This document shows positions 1-7,802 of a stretch of DNA of 17,585 bases, piece after piece. The notes below the pieces were generated by a model. The model did not search any database and was not told the DNA's origin. It saw only the letters and a program-made list of their open reading frames with translations. The position numbers and the translations under genes were made by a program. The number at the start of each line of letters is the position of its first letter. Within the stretch, counting starts at the first letter, position 1. The stretch comes from an uncultured delta proteobacterium (GTDB taxonomy: Bacteria; Myxococcota_A; Polyangia; Polyangiales; Ga0077539), in contig CAIOSS010001414.1 in NCBI GenBank assembly GCA_903860995.1, forward strand, positions 1 to 17,585, given 5' to 3'.

Positions 1-38
1 ACGTCGGTGCGCGGGACGTCGGTGCGCGGCACGTCGCC
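1..38. repeat. 15-base tandem repeat encoding VPRTD
   Basis: Two and a half copies of a 15-base unit (acgtcggtgcgcggg, one base changed in the second copy) are visible and continue out of the window. On the minus strand each unit encodes Val-Pro-Arg-Thr-Asp in the lipoprotein stalk. The total repeat number is unknown because the array is cut by the edge. Confidence 0.7.
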
Positions 39-182
39 GCCGCCGCCGATGTCCGCCGCGCCGATGTCGGTGCCGGTGCCGGCGTCGGTGCCGGTGGGCG
101 GGGTGTTGCCGTCGCTGCTACAGGCCGCCAGCATTCCGGTCGCGAACATCGTCGCGAGCAATCCACGCAAGTTGGTCTTCAT
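1..182 (-). CDS. Lipoprotein with Asp/Thr/Pro-rich stalk, N-terminal part (cut by window edge)
   Basis: The minus-strand frame begins with ATG at 182-180 and stays open to the left edge (60 full codons). A ribosome-binding sequence (GGAGG) lies about 7 bases upstream of the ATG, which supports this start. The N-terminus is a lipoprotein signal peptide: MKTN plus a basic residue, a hydrophobic stretch and the lipobox LAAC with Cys21 as the lipidation site, followed by SSDG. After the Cys the chain is a low-complexity stalk rich in Gly, Asp, Thr and Pro that ends in VPRTD repeats encoded by 15-base DNA repeats. Such stalks are common on myxobacterial surface lipoproteins. The functional domain lies outside the window, so no role can be given. 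It sits 117 bases downstream of another lipoprotein gene on the same strand and has its own good ribosome-binding site, so it may or may not share that transcript. Confidence 0.8.
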   Translation of the reverse strand, partial: MKTNLRGLLATMFATGMLAACSSDGNTPPTGTDAGTGTDIGAADIGGGGDVPRTDVPRTD

Positions 183-299
183 CGAGAACCTCCGAAGGGT
201 TATCCGGTCGGAGTTCGCTTCGAATCCCGACCAAAGGGGCGGGTTCCCTTCGCACACAGCCCCCCCGATCGTCAACGCCGTGCCCCGATGGCGCGCAGG
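183..299 (-). promoter_or_regulatory. Intergenic spacer upstream of the partial lipoprotein gene
   Basis: This 117-base spacer separates two minus-strand lipoprotein genes. It holds the hairpin at 206-232 and, next to the downstream ATG, a GGAGG ribosome-binding sequence. A TTGACG hexamer occurs on the minus strand at 275-270, but no matching -10 box is found at the usual distance, so I do not call a sigma-70 promoter. The spacer could hold a terminator for the upstream operon, a promoter for the downstream lipoprotein, or both. Confidence 0.35.
206..232 (-). promoter_or_regulatory. 27-base hairpin in the inter-lipoprotein spacer
   Basis: The arms GGTCGG (206-211) and CCGACC (227-232) are perfectly complementary. 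After one A/C mismatch and one G-T wobble, TTCG (214-217) pairs with CGAA (221-224), leaving a three-base loop at 218-220. The stem therefore spans 12 positions with a single mismatch. No T-tract follows on the minus strand, so it is not a classic Rho-independent terminator. It could be an attenuator, an mRNA-stabilising stem or a protein-binding site ahead of the lipoprotein at 182. Confidence 0.4.
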
Positions 300-1205
300 T
301 CAATCCACGGTCACGGGCAGCCGACACCCGCTGGTGCCGCCGTGGCCGTCGCGCACGAAGAACCAGAGCGTCCGCGCCCCGGGGGTGGCCGAGGGCTGCC
401 ACACGTTGTCCCGCGTCGGCGAGCGGGTGAGCCCTCGGGCGAGCTCGCCGTCCGACGCGTACCACGAGTAGAAGGCCTGCTCGGTGCGCTCCTCGAAGGT
501 GCCCACCGCGGTGAGCACGGTGTAGCGCTCCAGCCACGCCTCGGCCGGGTCGGGGGCGAGTTCGACGTTCTGCGCGCGCGGCACCCGGATGCCGTCGCCC
601 TCCTCGGGCACGCAGTCGCCGCCGGCGCCGGCGGGCACCGACACCCAGCGCCCGTTGACCCGCACCCGCGGCGTCGGCGGGTTGCGGTTGGGCCGCGGGT
701 TGAGCGAGACCACCACGCGCTTGTAGCCGATGACCGTACGCCCGTCGGCCTCGATGGTGAGCCCCACCCCGACGATCAGCCCCACGCCGCGGATGTACCG
801 CTCGGCCAGCGGCCGCTGCGCGCCGGGGATGCGCGCGAGCAGGGCCTCGACGTCGATGAGCCCCGCGGGGATCACCAGCGTCGCCTCCTCGCCCGTCCCC
901 AGCGGCAGGGTGAGCCCGGCGTCGCCCGTGCAGCCCTCCTCGCCGGTGCCCGTGCCGAAGCCGCCGGTGCCGCCGCTGAAGGGGTCGCGCGCGGCGCAAG
1001 CCACCCAGCGGTAGCTCACCGGACCGCGGTTTCCGCCGACGATGGCGCGCACCCGCACCGTCGCCCCGGGGGCGACCTCCGGCGGCTCGGCCACGATGTC
1101 CAGGATGCGGGGCGACACCACGATCTCCTTGGGCGCGAGGTCGCCGATGCAGCCGAGGGCGAGGGCCGCGGCGGGCAGGGCGCAGCGCGGGAGCTTTACG
1201 GGCAT
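300..1205 (-). CDS. Predicted Cys-containing lipoprotein downstream of a TonB-dependent receptor
   Basis: This encodes a 301-residue protein of no family I can name. It starts with a lipoprotein signal peptide (MPVKLPR, hydrophobic core, lipobox LALGC with Cys19), so it is probably anchored in a membrane, most likely the outer one. Right after the Cys comes a beta-rich region whose EPPEVAPGATVRV and YRWVAC segments look like an immunoglobulin/PKD-type fold. A glycine-rich loop with further Cys residues follows, and the C-terminus (FVRDGHGGTSGCRLPVTVD) also resembles the last strand of a PKD/cadherin-like domain. The ATG at 1205-1203 overlaps the receptor's TGA by one base (TGATG), which fixes the start and implies translational coupling. 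A longer reading frame extends upstream but would run antiframe through the receptor. The coupling suggests a surface partner for the receptor, for example a SusD-like or substrate-capturing role, but this is inference. Confidence 0.85.
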   Translation of the reverse strand: MPVKLPRCALPAAALALGCIGDLAPKEIVVSPRILDIVAEPPEVAPGATVRVRAIVGGNRGPVSYRWVACAARDPFSGGTGGFGTGTGEEGCTGDAGLTLPLGTGEEATLVIPAGLIDVEALLARIPGAQRPLAERYIRGVGLIVGVGLTIEADGRTVIGYKRVVVSLNPRPNRNPPTPRVRVNGRWVSVPAGAGGDCVPEEGDGIRVPRAQNVELAPDPAEAWLERYTVLTAVGTFEERTEQAFYSWYASDGELARGLTRSPTRDNVWQPSATPGARTLWFFVRDGHGGTSGCRLPVTVD

Positions 1206-3628
1206 CAGTATTCCCCCGTGAGGCCGATGGCCGGGAGGATGGGCAGCCCGGGGAAGGCCGTGCGCTGCGCGAAGTCGTACTGGTAGAGCCAGTTCTCGAC
1301 GTTCTGCGCGTAGTAGACGTTGATCACGTCGAGGTAGGCCGACATGCGCCACGGGCCCCAGCGGAAGCGGTAGTCCACGCGCACGTCGAGCTGGTGGTAG
1401 ACGGGCAGGCGCTCGGTGTCCGAGCCGTCGTCGACGCGCGGCGGGTTGAGCGCCCGGTACCGGTCGACGTCGGCGTCGTAGAAGGCGCCGGAGACGATGC
1501 GTCGGGGGGCGCCGCTGGCGAGCTGGAAGCGCCCGCCCACGCGCCACCGGGTGTTGATGTCCCACGACAGCGCGAGGTTGAGCACGTGGGTCTGGTCGAA
1601 GTTGAAGGGCACGACGGCGCCGTCGCCCACGTAGCGCTCGCTGCGCGAGAGCGTGTACGAGACCCAGCCGTACACCCCGCGGTCGAGCCGGCGGCGGATG
1701 AGCACCTCCATGCCGTACGCGCGCCCGTCGCCGTCGTCGACGATGCTCACCCGCTGCGGACCGTTGGGCGTCGCGATCACGTCGCTGGCGTTGCGCACCA
1801 GCTGATACATCCGGGAGTAGTAGCCGGTGAGGCGGGTCTCGATGGCGCCCGGGAGGTTGACCTCCACGCCCGCCGAGGTCTGCCACGAGCGCTGCGGCCG
1901 CAGCCGCGGGTTGCGCACGCCGGGCACGAGGTTGAAGAAGGGCGGCTGCTGGTGGAAGAAGCCCGACGCGACGTTGGCCACGACGCTCGGGCTCAGGCGC
2001 ACGCGCAGCACGGCGCGGGGGTCGACCACGGTGGTGTCGACGAGGGCGTACTTCAGCCGGTCGATGCGCAGGCCCGCGGTGAACTCCACCGGCCCCGCGC
2101 GCAGCACCTCCTCGGCCCAGGCCGCGATGCTGAGCTGCGTGAGGCGCGGGTTGAACTCCAGGATCGCCGGGTCGAAGGAGGGCGGCGGCACGCTGCCGAT
2201 GTTGTCGGGCAGCGGCACCTGGAGGGAGGCGTCGAAGAGGATGGTGAGGGCGTCGAAGCCCACGCTCGTGGTGAGGTGCGGACCCGTCGGGATGCGCAGC
2301 GTCGCGCGCTCGCCCAGGATGAAGCCCGTCGAGGCGAAGGACTGATCCTGCTGGCCGGGCGCCTGGTTGGTGAAGCGGGTGTCGTCGACGCCGATGGTGC
2401 CCGCGAGGGTGAGCTGCGCGCGGCCGGGGAGGCCGTAGTCCCAACGGGTGATGAGCCGGTGGAAGGTGTATCCGAGGTCGGAGCTCTGCTCGGACGCGGT
2501 CTGCCCGACGCCCGCGGCCGCGGAGCGGGAGAAGGTGTCGTTGGAGCCGAAGACGAAGAGCGAGAGCTTGCTGCGCGCGTTGAAGCGGTAGTCCGCGCGC
2601 ACCTGGTAGTCGGTGTACTGGAGCGTGACCCCTTCGACGATGAGCGGCGCGATGAGCTCGAGGTAGCTGCGGCGCAGGGCGAAGGCGATGGAGCCGCGGC
2701 CGTGGTCGAAGGGCACGACGGCCATGGCGCTGGCGCGCAGCACGTCGACGCTGAACTCCATGAACGGCCGCGTGGCGGGCGGGGGCCTGGTCTCGAGGGA
2801 GATCACGCCCGCGGAGAAGCGCCCGTACTGGAGGGGATAGCCGCCGGGGAAGAAGTCGAGCTGCCCGACGAGGCGGGAGGAGATCACCGCGGGCCCGGCG
2901 CCGAAGTGATAGAGCAGCGGGACGGGGAAGCCGTCGATGAAGAAGCCGGTGTTCTCGAACGAGGCGCCGCGCACGACGAAGAAGCCGAGGCCGAAGGGCG
3001 TGCGCGCGACGCCGGGCATCGAGGCGACGATGCGGGTGGGCTCGCCGAAGGTGCCAGGGACGGTGGTGAGCTCCTCGCCGCGGAGGCTGAAGGTGGTGGC
3101 CGCGCCGGCCTGGCGCCGGGTGCGGATGGTGGCCTCGCCGGACTCGCCGGGCTCCGGCGGGGTGACCGCCGCGGCGGGGGTCGGCGTGGCGGGGATGGGC
3201 GCCGCGGGGGCCGGCGTGACGGGCGCGGTGGCGGGCGAGGCGATGAGCTCGGCGGCGGCGCCCTCGTAGGGGTTCGGCGGGATCACCGACCGCGCGGGCG
3301 CTCGGAGACGGAAGCGGAAGCGCATGCGCGCGGGCGTCGCGCGGCCGCCCTGCTCGGCGGGCTCGAAGACCATGCGGGTCGCCGCGTCGAGCACGGCGGC
3401 GTCGAGGTCGGGGCGCAGGCCCTCCAGCACCACGACGTCCTGCGCGCGCCCCTCGGCGTTGACCGTGAACTCCAGGCGCACCGAGGCGCCGTCGCGGATC
3501 GACTCGTCGTCCGGGAGCGCGACCTCCGGGACGGACACCAGCCGCGGCGCGTGGTCGACCGCGAGCGCGGCGGCGGGCAGGAGCGTTGCGGCGAGCGCGG
3601 CGAGCAGCGCGCGGAGCGTCAGGTCCAT
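1205..3628 (-). CDS. TonB-dependent outer-membrane receptor with N-terminal TonB-C-like domain
   Basis: This encodes an 807-residue outer-membrane protein. A signal peptide (MDLTLRALLA onward, likely cut after ALA at residue 23) is followed by a TonB C-terminal-like domain at about 30-110, recognised by the pattern ASVRLEFTVNAEGRAQDVVVLEG and FEPAEQGGRATPARMRFRFRL. A Pro/Ala/Thr-rich linker (about 125-160) leads to a plug domain (about 165-285) with PTRIVASMPGV, FVVRGASFENTGFFIDG and FPGGYPLQYGRFSAGVI. The remaining roughly 500 residues are alternating amphipathic strands of a 22-strand-type barrel ending in ...LTGEY. TonB-dependent receptors import large or scarce substrates using proton-motive force passed through TonB. 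The substrate cannot be read from the sequence. Start ATG 3628 overlaps the preceding gene by 10 bases, and the stop overlaps the following lipoprotein start. Fusion of a TonB-C-like domain to a receptor plug is known in myxobacteria. The family call is firm; the substrate is unknown. Confidence 0.92.
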   Translation of the reverse strand: MDLTLRALLAALAATLLPAAALAVDHAPRLVSVPEVALPDDESIRDGASVRLEFTVNAEGRAQDVVVLEGLRPDLDAAVLDAATRMVFEPAEQGGRATPARMRFRFRLRAPARSVIPPNPYEGAAAELIASPATAPVTPAPAAPIPATPTPAAAVTPPEPGESGEATIRTRRQAGAATTFSLRGEELTTVPGTFGEPTRIVASMPGVARTPFGLGFFVVRGASFENTGFFIDGFPVPLLYHFGAGPAVISSRLVGQLDFFPGGYPLQYGRFSAGVISLETRPPPATRPFMEFSVDVLRASAMAVVPFDHGRGSIAFALRRSYLELIAPLIVEGVTLQYTDYQVRADYRFNARSKLSLFVFGSNDTFSRSAAAGVGQTASEQSSDLGYTFHRLITRWDYGLPGRAQLTLAGTIGVDDTRFTNQAPGQQDQSFASTGFILGERATLRIPTGPHLTTSVGFDALTILFDASLQVPLPDNIGSVPPPSFDPAILEFNPRLTQLSIAAWAEEVLRAGPVEFTAGLRIDRLKYALVDTTVVDPRAVLRVRLSPSVVANVASGFFHQQPPFFNLVPGVRNPRLRPQRSWQTSAGVEVNLPGAIETRLTGYYSRMYQLVRNASDVIATPNGPQRVSIVDDGDGRAYGMEVLIRRRLDRGVYGWVSYTLSRSERYVGDGAVVPFNFDQTHVLNLALSWDINTRWRVGGRFQLASGAPRRIVSGAFYDADVDRYRALNPPRVDDGSDTERLPVYHQLDVRVDYRFRWGPWRMSAYLDVINVYYAQNVENWLYQYDFAQRTAFPGLPILPAIGLTGEY

Positions 3629-4083
3629 CTCAGGCCATCACGATGGATGGGAGAGAGGCGCGCGACGATGGCGCGCTCGACGAGGTTGCCCTGCGCCGGG
3701 AGCACCAGCGCGCCGTCGCGGAGCGAGAAGGTCAGCACCACGGGCGCGGCCTCGGGGGTGTACGCGAGCTGCACCAGGAGCTCAGGCTCGAAGAGTCGGC
3801 ACTGGCGATCGCAACAGTAGAAGGCCTCGCGGACGCGGTAGACACCCTCCGGCGCCAGGGGGTCGAGGGTGCGCGCCCAGCCCATCGAGGGGAGGGCCAC
3901 GCCGACGGCGCCGAACTGCGCGCGGTGGTGGAGCCAGCCCGTGGGGAGGAAGATCCCGGGGCCCTGGTCGCCGTGGTTGTGGAAGGAGACGAGGCGCCCC
4001 GCGGGGATCGCTCCCAGCGCGGCGGTGGTGCGGTAGAGCCCGCACGGCGGGGGCGAACCCGCGTCGGGCTCGGACCGGGTCAT
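3619..4083 (-). CDS. Conserved hypothetical protein with CC-x3-C cluster
   Basis: This encodes a 154-residue cytoplasmic protein without signal peptide or membrane segment. The start is fixed by the ATGA overlap with the SNF2 gene (ATG 4083-4081, TGA 4082-4080). Its stop lies 10 bases inside the TonB receptor gene. Visible landmarks are FHNHGDQGPGIFLP (residues 34-47), a Trp/His segment (GWLHHR, 49-54) and FYCCDRQCRLFEPELLVQL (88-106), where Cys90, Cys91 and Cys95, possibly with Cys14 and the His residues, could bind a metal or form a disulfide. I cannot place it in a named family. From memory, similar small proteins sit beside SNF2 genes in other myxobacteria, which I could not check here. 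The double overlap argues for co-translation with the ATPase and possible complex formation with it, but nothing in the sequence proves this. Confidence 0.75.
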   Translation of the reverse strand: MTRSEPDAGSPPPCGLYRTTAALGAIPAGRLVSFHNHGDQGPGIFLPTGWLHHRAQFGAVGVALPSMGWARTLDPLAPEGVYRVREAFYCCDRQCRLFEPELLVQLAYTPEAAPVVLTFSLRDGALVLPAQGNLVERAIVARLSPIHRDGLRWT

Positions 4084-7000
4084 TCGCTCGCGGCGCCCTC
4101 TTCCGAGAAGAGCATCTCGACGTCGGCGCGGGTGAGGCCCTTGAGGCTGACGTTGTCCTCAGCGCCGAGCACGCTGGAGACGAGCTCCCGCTTCTTGGCG
4201 CCGAGCTGCATGATCTTCTCCTCGATGGTCTGCCGCGCGATGAGGCGGTACGCGGTGACCACGCGGGTCTGGCCGATGCGGTGCGCGCGGTCGGTGGCCT
4301 GGTCCTCGACGGCGGGGTTCCACCACGGGTCGAAGTGGACCACGGTGTCGGCGCCGGTGAGGTTGAGCCCCGAGCCGCCCGCCTTGAGCGAGATGAGGAA
4401 GACCGGCACCGACTCGTTGCGGTTGAAGTGGTCGACCTTGTCCTGGCGGTCCTTGGTCGAGCCGTCGAGGTACTCATAGGCGACGCCGTCGCGCTCGAGC
4501 GCCTTGCGGATGAGCGAGAGCATCTCGACGAACTGCGAGAACACCAGCGTGCGGTGCCCCGACTGGATCGCCTCCTGGACGATCTCCCGGAGCGCGTCGA
4601 GCTTGCCGGCGTCCTCGTCCTTGAAGTCGCCGGGCAGCTTGAGCAGCCGCGGGTCGCACGCCGCCTGCCGCAGCCGCGTGAGCCCCGCGAGGATCATGAT
4701 CTGGCTCTTGCCGATGCCCACGCGGTCGATCTCGCCGAACACGTTGGCCCGCACCTGCCCCAGCACCTGCTGGTACAGGGCGCGCTGCGGCACCGGGAGG
4801 TCGACCTCGCGCTCGACCACGATGCGCGCCGGGAGGTCCTTGGCGACCTCGCTCTTGGTGCGGCGCAGCACGAGCGGACGAATCACCCCGCGGAGGCGGC
4901 GGATGGCCTCGACGTCGCCGCGGTCGATGGGCCGGGCGTAGCGCTCCTCGAAGGTCGTGAGGTCGCCGAGCATCCCCGGCGAGAGGAAGTCGAAGATCGA
5001 CCAGATCTCCGAGAGGCGGTTCTCGATGGGCGTGCCGGTGAGGGCGAGCCGCCGCTGCGAGCGCAGCCGCTTGGCCGCGCGCGCCGTCGCCGAGAGCGGG
5101 TTCTTGATGTTCTGCGCCTCGTCGAGGATCGCGTACGCGAACTCGTACCGCTGGAGGAACTCCTCGTCGCGGCGAAGCAGGGCGTAGCTGGTGATCACCA
5201 CGTCGGCGTGGTCGAGCTCATGCAATCGCTTCTCGCGATCGGGCCCGGTCCACGCGACGGCGCGCAGGCCAGGCGCGAAGCGGGCGACCTCGCGGAGCCA
5301 GTTGGTGACCACCGAGGTCGGCGCCACCACCAGGGTGAGCGGCGCGCGCTTCGGCGGGTCCTTCACGACGGTGACCACGGCCGGGGCGGGCGGCGGGGCC
5401 GGTGCGGCGTCCGCGGCCTCCTCGGCGACCTTCTTCCCCTTGGCGGGCTTCGCGGGCTCCGCCTCCGGGGCGACGAGCGCCGCGGCGGCGTCGAGGGCGC
5501 GCTGGTGGTCCTCCTTCAGCCACGCCAGCAGTGCGAGGGTCTGGAGGGTCTTGCCGAGGCCCATGTCGTCGGCCAGCACCCCGCCGGTCTTCGCCCGGTG
5601 CAGGAACACCAGCCACGAGAACCCCTCGGCCTGGTAGGGGCGCATCGTGGCTTGGAGGCTCTTCGGCTGCGGCACCTGCTCGACCATCCCGTGGTCGGCG
5701 AGCCGCGCGAGGAGGTCCTTCGCCGCGGGCTCGATGCGCGCGCCCGGTAGCAACCGCAAGAGGTCCTGGACGCGCCCCGCCTGGGAGAGCGGGATGTGCT
5801 GCCGGCCCTGGGCGAAGATCTCCGCCATCCGCAGCAGCACCTCGTCGACCTGCTCGCGCGACACCGGCGCGAAGGTGCCGTCCTCGAGGCGCACCAGCCG
5901 GCGCCCCTCCAGCAGCGCACGGCGCAGGTCGTCCTCGTTGACCTTGCTGCCCTCGCTCACGAACTCCACGTCGAGCGAGAGCCAGTCGACGCCCGACCCG
6001 ACGCGGGCCCGCGGCGTGATGGGCGTGTCGCGCACCTGCACGTGCATGAGGTCGTCGGGGATGAAGCGGTCCCAGTCGTCGGGAAGCGACCCGACGCCCT
6101 CCATCCAGAACGACACGGCCTTGTCGCCGCTCGCCTCGAACCACCCGGAGTGCTCCTCCGGCAGCCCGAGGCCCAGCTCGAAGAGCCGGTCGGCGGCCAT
6201 GCGCTCGGCGCCGATGTCCCGGCGGATGACCCGCGGCTTCGCGAAGCCCCCGTCCTCGTCGTGGGTGGTGCCCTTCGGCGGCGGCACGATCGCCAGCGGC
6301 GGCGGCAGGTCGTCCGGCGGCACGTCGAGTTCCACGTCGCCGTAGCAGGCCCGCAGCGTCGCGCGCACCTTGCTCAGGTCGCCCTCCGCCCGGAGCATGA
6401 AGGTCGGCGTGATGTCGATGAGCGTCGCCACCGTCGAGAGGTCGGGCAGCTCGGTGCCCAGCGCGAGCGCCACCTTCGGCACGATCTCCCCGAGCAGCCG
6501 CCCGAGGTCCTCCACCGGGTGCAGGATCATCGGCGCGCGCGAGAGCCGCTCAAGCCACGCGGGCGTCACGCTGTCGGCCACCGTGCGGGCGATGCCCTGC
6601 ACCGTGTCGACGTGCCACGTCGGCGTGCCCTCGAACCACAGCCCCTGCCCCCCGCCGTACTTCCGCCCGTCGCTCTTGCGCTCGAAGATCACCTTCGCCC
6701 GCACGCTCGACGCCCCGGCGGACTCCAGCTCCATCTTCGGGATGAGCGGGTCGTCGACGAAGCGCAGCTCCATCAGCGTCGGCTCGATGAGCACCCGCCG
6801 ACCGCGCAGCAGCGTGAGGAGCTCCGCCGCGTCTTCGCCACGCAGCTCGACCGCCGCCTGGCGCGCGCCGCGCGCGTTGCGAGAAAGCACCCGCAGGATC
6901 GACCGGTGCGGGCTCATCGACGGCCCGAGCGCCTCCAGGCCCGCGTCGGGCGTCATGGCCGTGCGCGCCTCGGCGTTGAAGGCCGTCACCGCGATCGCCA

Positions 7001-7802
7001 TCGGCCGCAGCTGCAACCGGTACTCGAACTCCGGCGCGCGCCGCGGGTCGCTCGGCGGGAGCCACACCTGCCAGTTCATCCGGCTCTCGCCGGAGACCAC
7101 CGTGCCCGGCGCCTGCGGGAGCGACGAGATCGCCGGCGCCACGGACCCGACCATCCGCGACCCGCCGCGGTCGACCACCACCACCTCGCGCGGGTGCTCG
7201 GTCTCGCTGCGGTGGGGCCGGCGGCCCTTCACCTTGGTGCTGCGACGGTCGACGTCTTCGCGGGTGTGCTGCTGCGCCTGCGCCACCTGCGCGGCCTGCT
7301 GCATCGCCGCCTCGCGCAGCGGCTTCATCCGGTCGCGCAGCGCCACGAGCAGCGCCGCGACGTGCTTGCAGTGCCGCTCGGGGCCGCGCCACGCGGGGCA
7401 GGTGCACGCCGACGTGAAGGTGCCCAGCTCGGACACGTCCACCCGCACGACGTAGGGCTCCGCCGCGCGGCCGTGCACGCGCCCGAGCGCGGCCCAGCCG
7501 TCGATGGACGACTCCAGCACGTGGCCCCGGCGCGCGTACCCGCGGCCCTTCTGGTAGGCGTTCATGCCGACGGTGCGCGAGAGGAGACGTTCGCTCATGC
7601 GGGCGATGGCCAGCGTGGCGGGCGTCTGCGGCAGCGGGCCGGCGTCGGGGGGATCGTCGCCGCGCGGGATCTCCGGCAGCGCGTCGCCGTCGTCACCGTC
7701 TTCGTCGGGCGCTTCGGGCGGGTCGTCGACCCCGAAATCCTCGTCCCGCGTCAGCTCGTCGTTCTCTTCCTGCTTCGGGTCTTTCGGACCGAGATTCGTC
7801 AC
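4080..7802 (-). CDS. SNF2-family helicase-like ATPase with SWIM zinc finger
   Basis: This encodes a 1240-residue DNA-dependent ATPase of the SWI2/SNF2 class, expected to translocate on duplex DNA and remodel protein-DNA complexes in the cytoplasm. In order: an acidic Asp/Glu/Pro-rich tail (1-60); a SWIM zinc finger (Cys133-x-Cys135-x9-Cys145-x-His147) in a region starting MSERLLSRTVGMNAYQKG; a long middle region (about 220-700); ATPase lobe 1 with Walker A DDMGLGKT (Lys751), the bacterial-type Walker B box DEAQ (894-897) and LTGTPIENRLSEIWSIFDFL; and lobe 2 with LVFSQFVEML, SLKAGGSGLNLTGADTVVHFDPWWNP fragments and RAHRIGQ (1172-1178). Between Walker A and motif Ia lies an Ala/Pro/Lys-rich insertion. 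The start codon is GTG (7802-7800), with GGGAG about 8 bases upstream. It heads a minus-strand run coupled through ATGA to the hypothetical protein. The family is certain; the process served (repair, transcription, phage defence) is not. Confidence 0.95.
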   Translation of the reverse strand: MTNLGPKDPKQEENDELTRDEDFGVDDPPEAPDEDGDDGDALPEIPRGDDPPDAGPLPQTPATLAIARMSERLLSRTVGMNAYQKGRGYARRGHVLESSIDGWAALGRVHGRAAEPYVVRVDVSELGTFTSACTCPAWRGPERHCKHVAALLVALRDRMKPLREAAMQQAAQVAQAQQHTREDVDRRSTKVKGRRPHRSETEHPREVVVVDRGGSRMVGSVAPAISSLPQAPGTVVSGESRMNWQVWLPPSDPRRAPEFEYRLQLRPMAIAVTAFNAEARTAMTPDAGLEALGPSMSPHRSILRVLSRNARGARQAAVELRGEDAAELLTLLRGRRVLIEPTLMELRFVDDPLIPKMELESAGASSVRAKVIFERKSDGRKYGGGQGLWFEGTPTWHVDTVQGIARTVADSVTPAWLERLSRAPMILHPVEDLGRLLGEIVPKVALALGTELPDLSTVATLIDITPTFMLRAEGDLSKVRATLRACYGDVELDVPPDDLPPPLAIVPPPKGTTHDEDGGFAKPRVIRRDIGAERMAADRLFELGLGLPEEHSGWFEASGDKAVSFWMEGVGSLPDDWDRFIPDDLMHVQVRDTPITPRARVGSGVDWLSLDVEFVSEGSKVNEDDLRRALLEGRRLVRLEDGTFAPVSREQVDEVLLRMAEIFAQGRQHIPLSQAGRVQDLLRLLPGARIEPAAKDLLARLADHGMVEQVPQPKSLQATMRPYQAEGFSWLVFLHRAKTGGVLADDMGLGKTLQTLALLAWLKEDHQRALDAAAALVAPEAEPAKPAKGKKVAEEAADAAPAPPPAPAVVTVVKDPPKRAPLTLVVAPTSVVTNWLREVARFAPGLRAVAWTGPDREKRLHELDHADVVITSYALLRRDEEFLQRYEFAYAILDEAQNIKNPLSATARAAKRLRSQRRLALTGTPIENRLSEIWSIFDFLSPGMLGDLTTFEERYARPIDRGDVEAIRRLRGVIRPLVLRRTKSEVAKDLPARIVVEREVDLPVPQRALYQQVLGQVRANVFGEIDRVGIGKSQIMILAGLTRLRQAACDPRLLKLPGDFKDEDAGKLDALREIVQEAIQSGHRTLVFSQFVEMLSLIRKALERDGVAYEYLDGSTKDRQDKVDHFNRNESVPVFLISLKAGGSGLNLTGADTVVHFDPWWNPAVEDQATDRAHRIGQTRVVTAYRLIARQTIEEKIMQLGAKKRELVSSVLGAEDNVSLKGLTRADVEMLFSEEGAASE

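Noticed and set aside
1206..2444. Upstream extension of the lipoprotein frame to 714 codons
   Set aside because: It overlaps the receptor gene in another frame and would destroy the lipoprotein signal peptide. The TGATG junction gives a natural start at 1205.
1394..5750. Two long plus-strand open frames (about 808 codons each) opposite the receptor and SNF2 genes
   Set aside because: They show no domain motifs and an unnatural Arg/Gly/Ala/Glu composition, and they lie antisense to firmly identified genes.
4080..7802. SNF2 ATPase as part of a phage-defence island (for example DISARM-like)
   Set aside because: No methyltransferase, nuclease, PLD-domain or other defence gene is adjacent. The neighbours are a hypothetical protein and a surface receptor.
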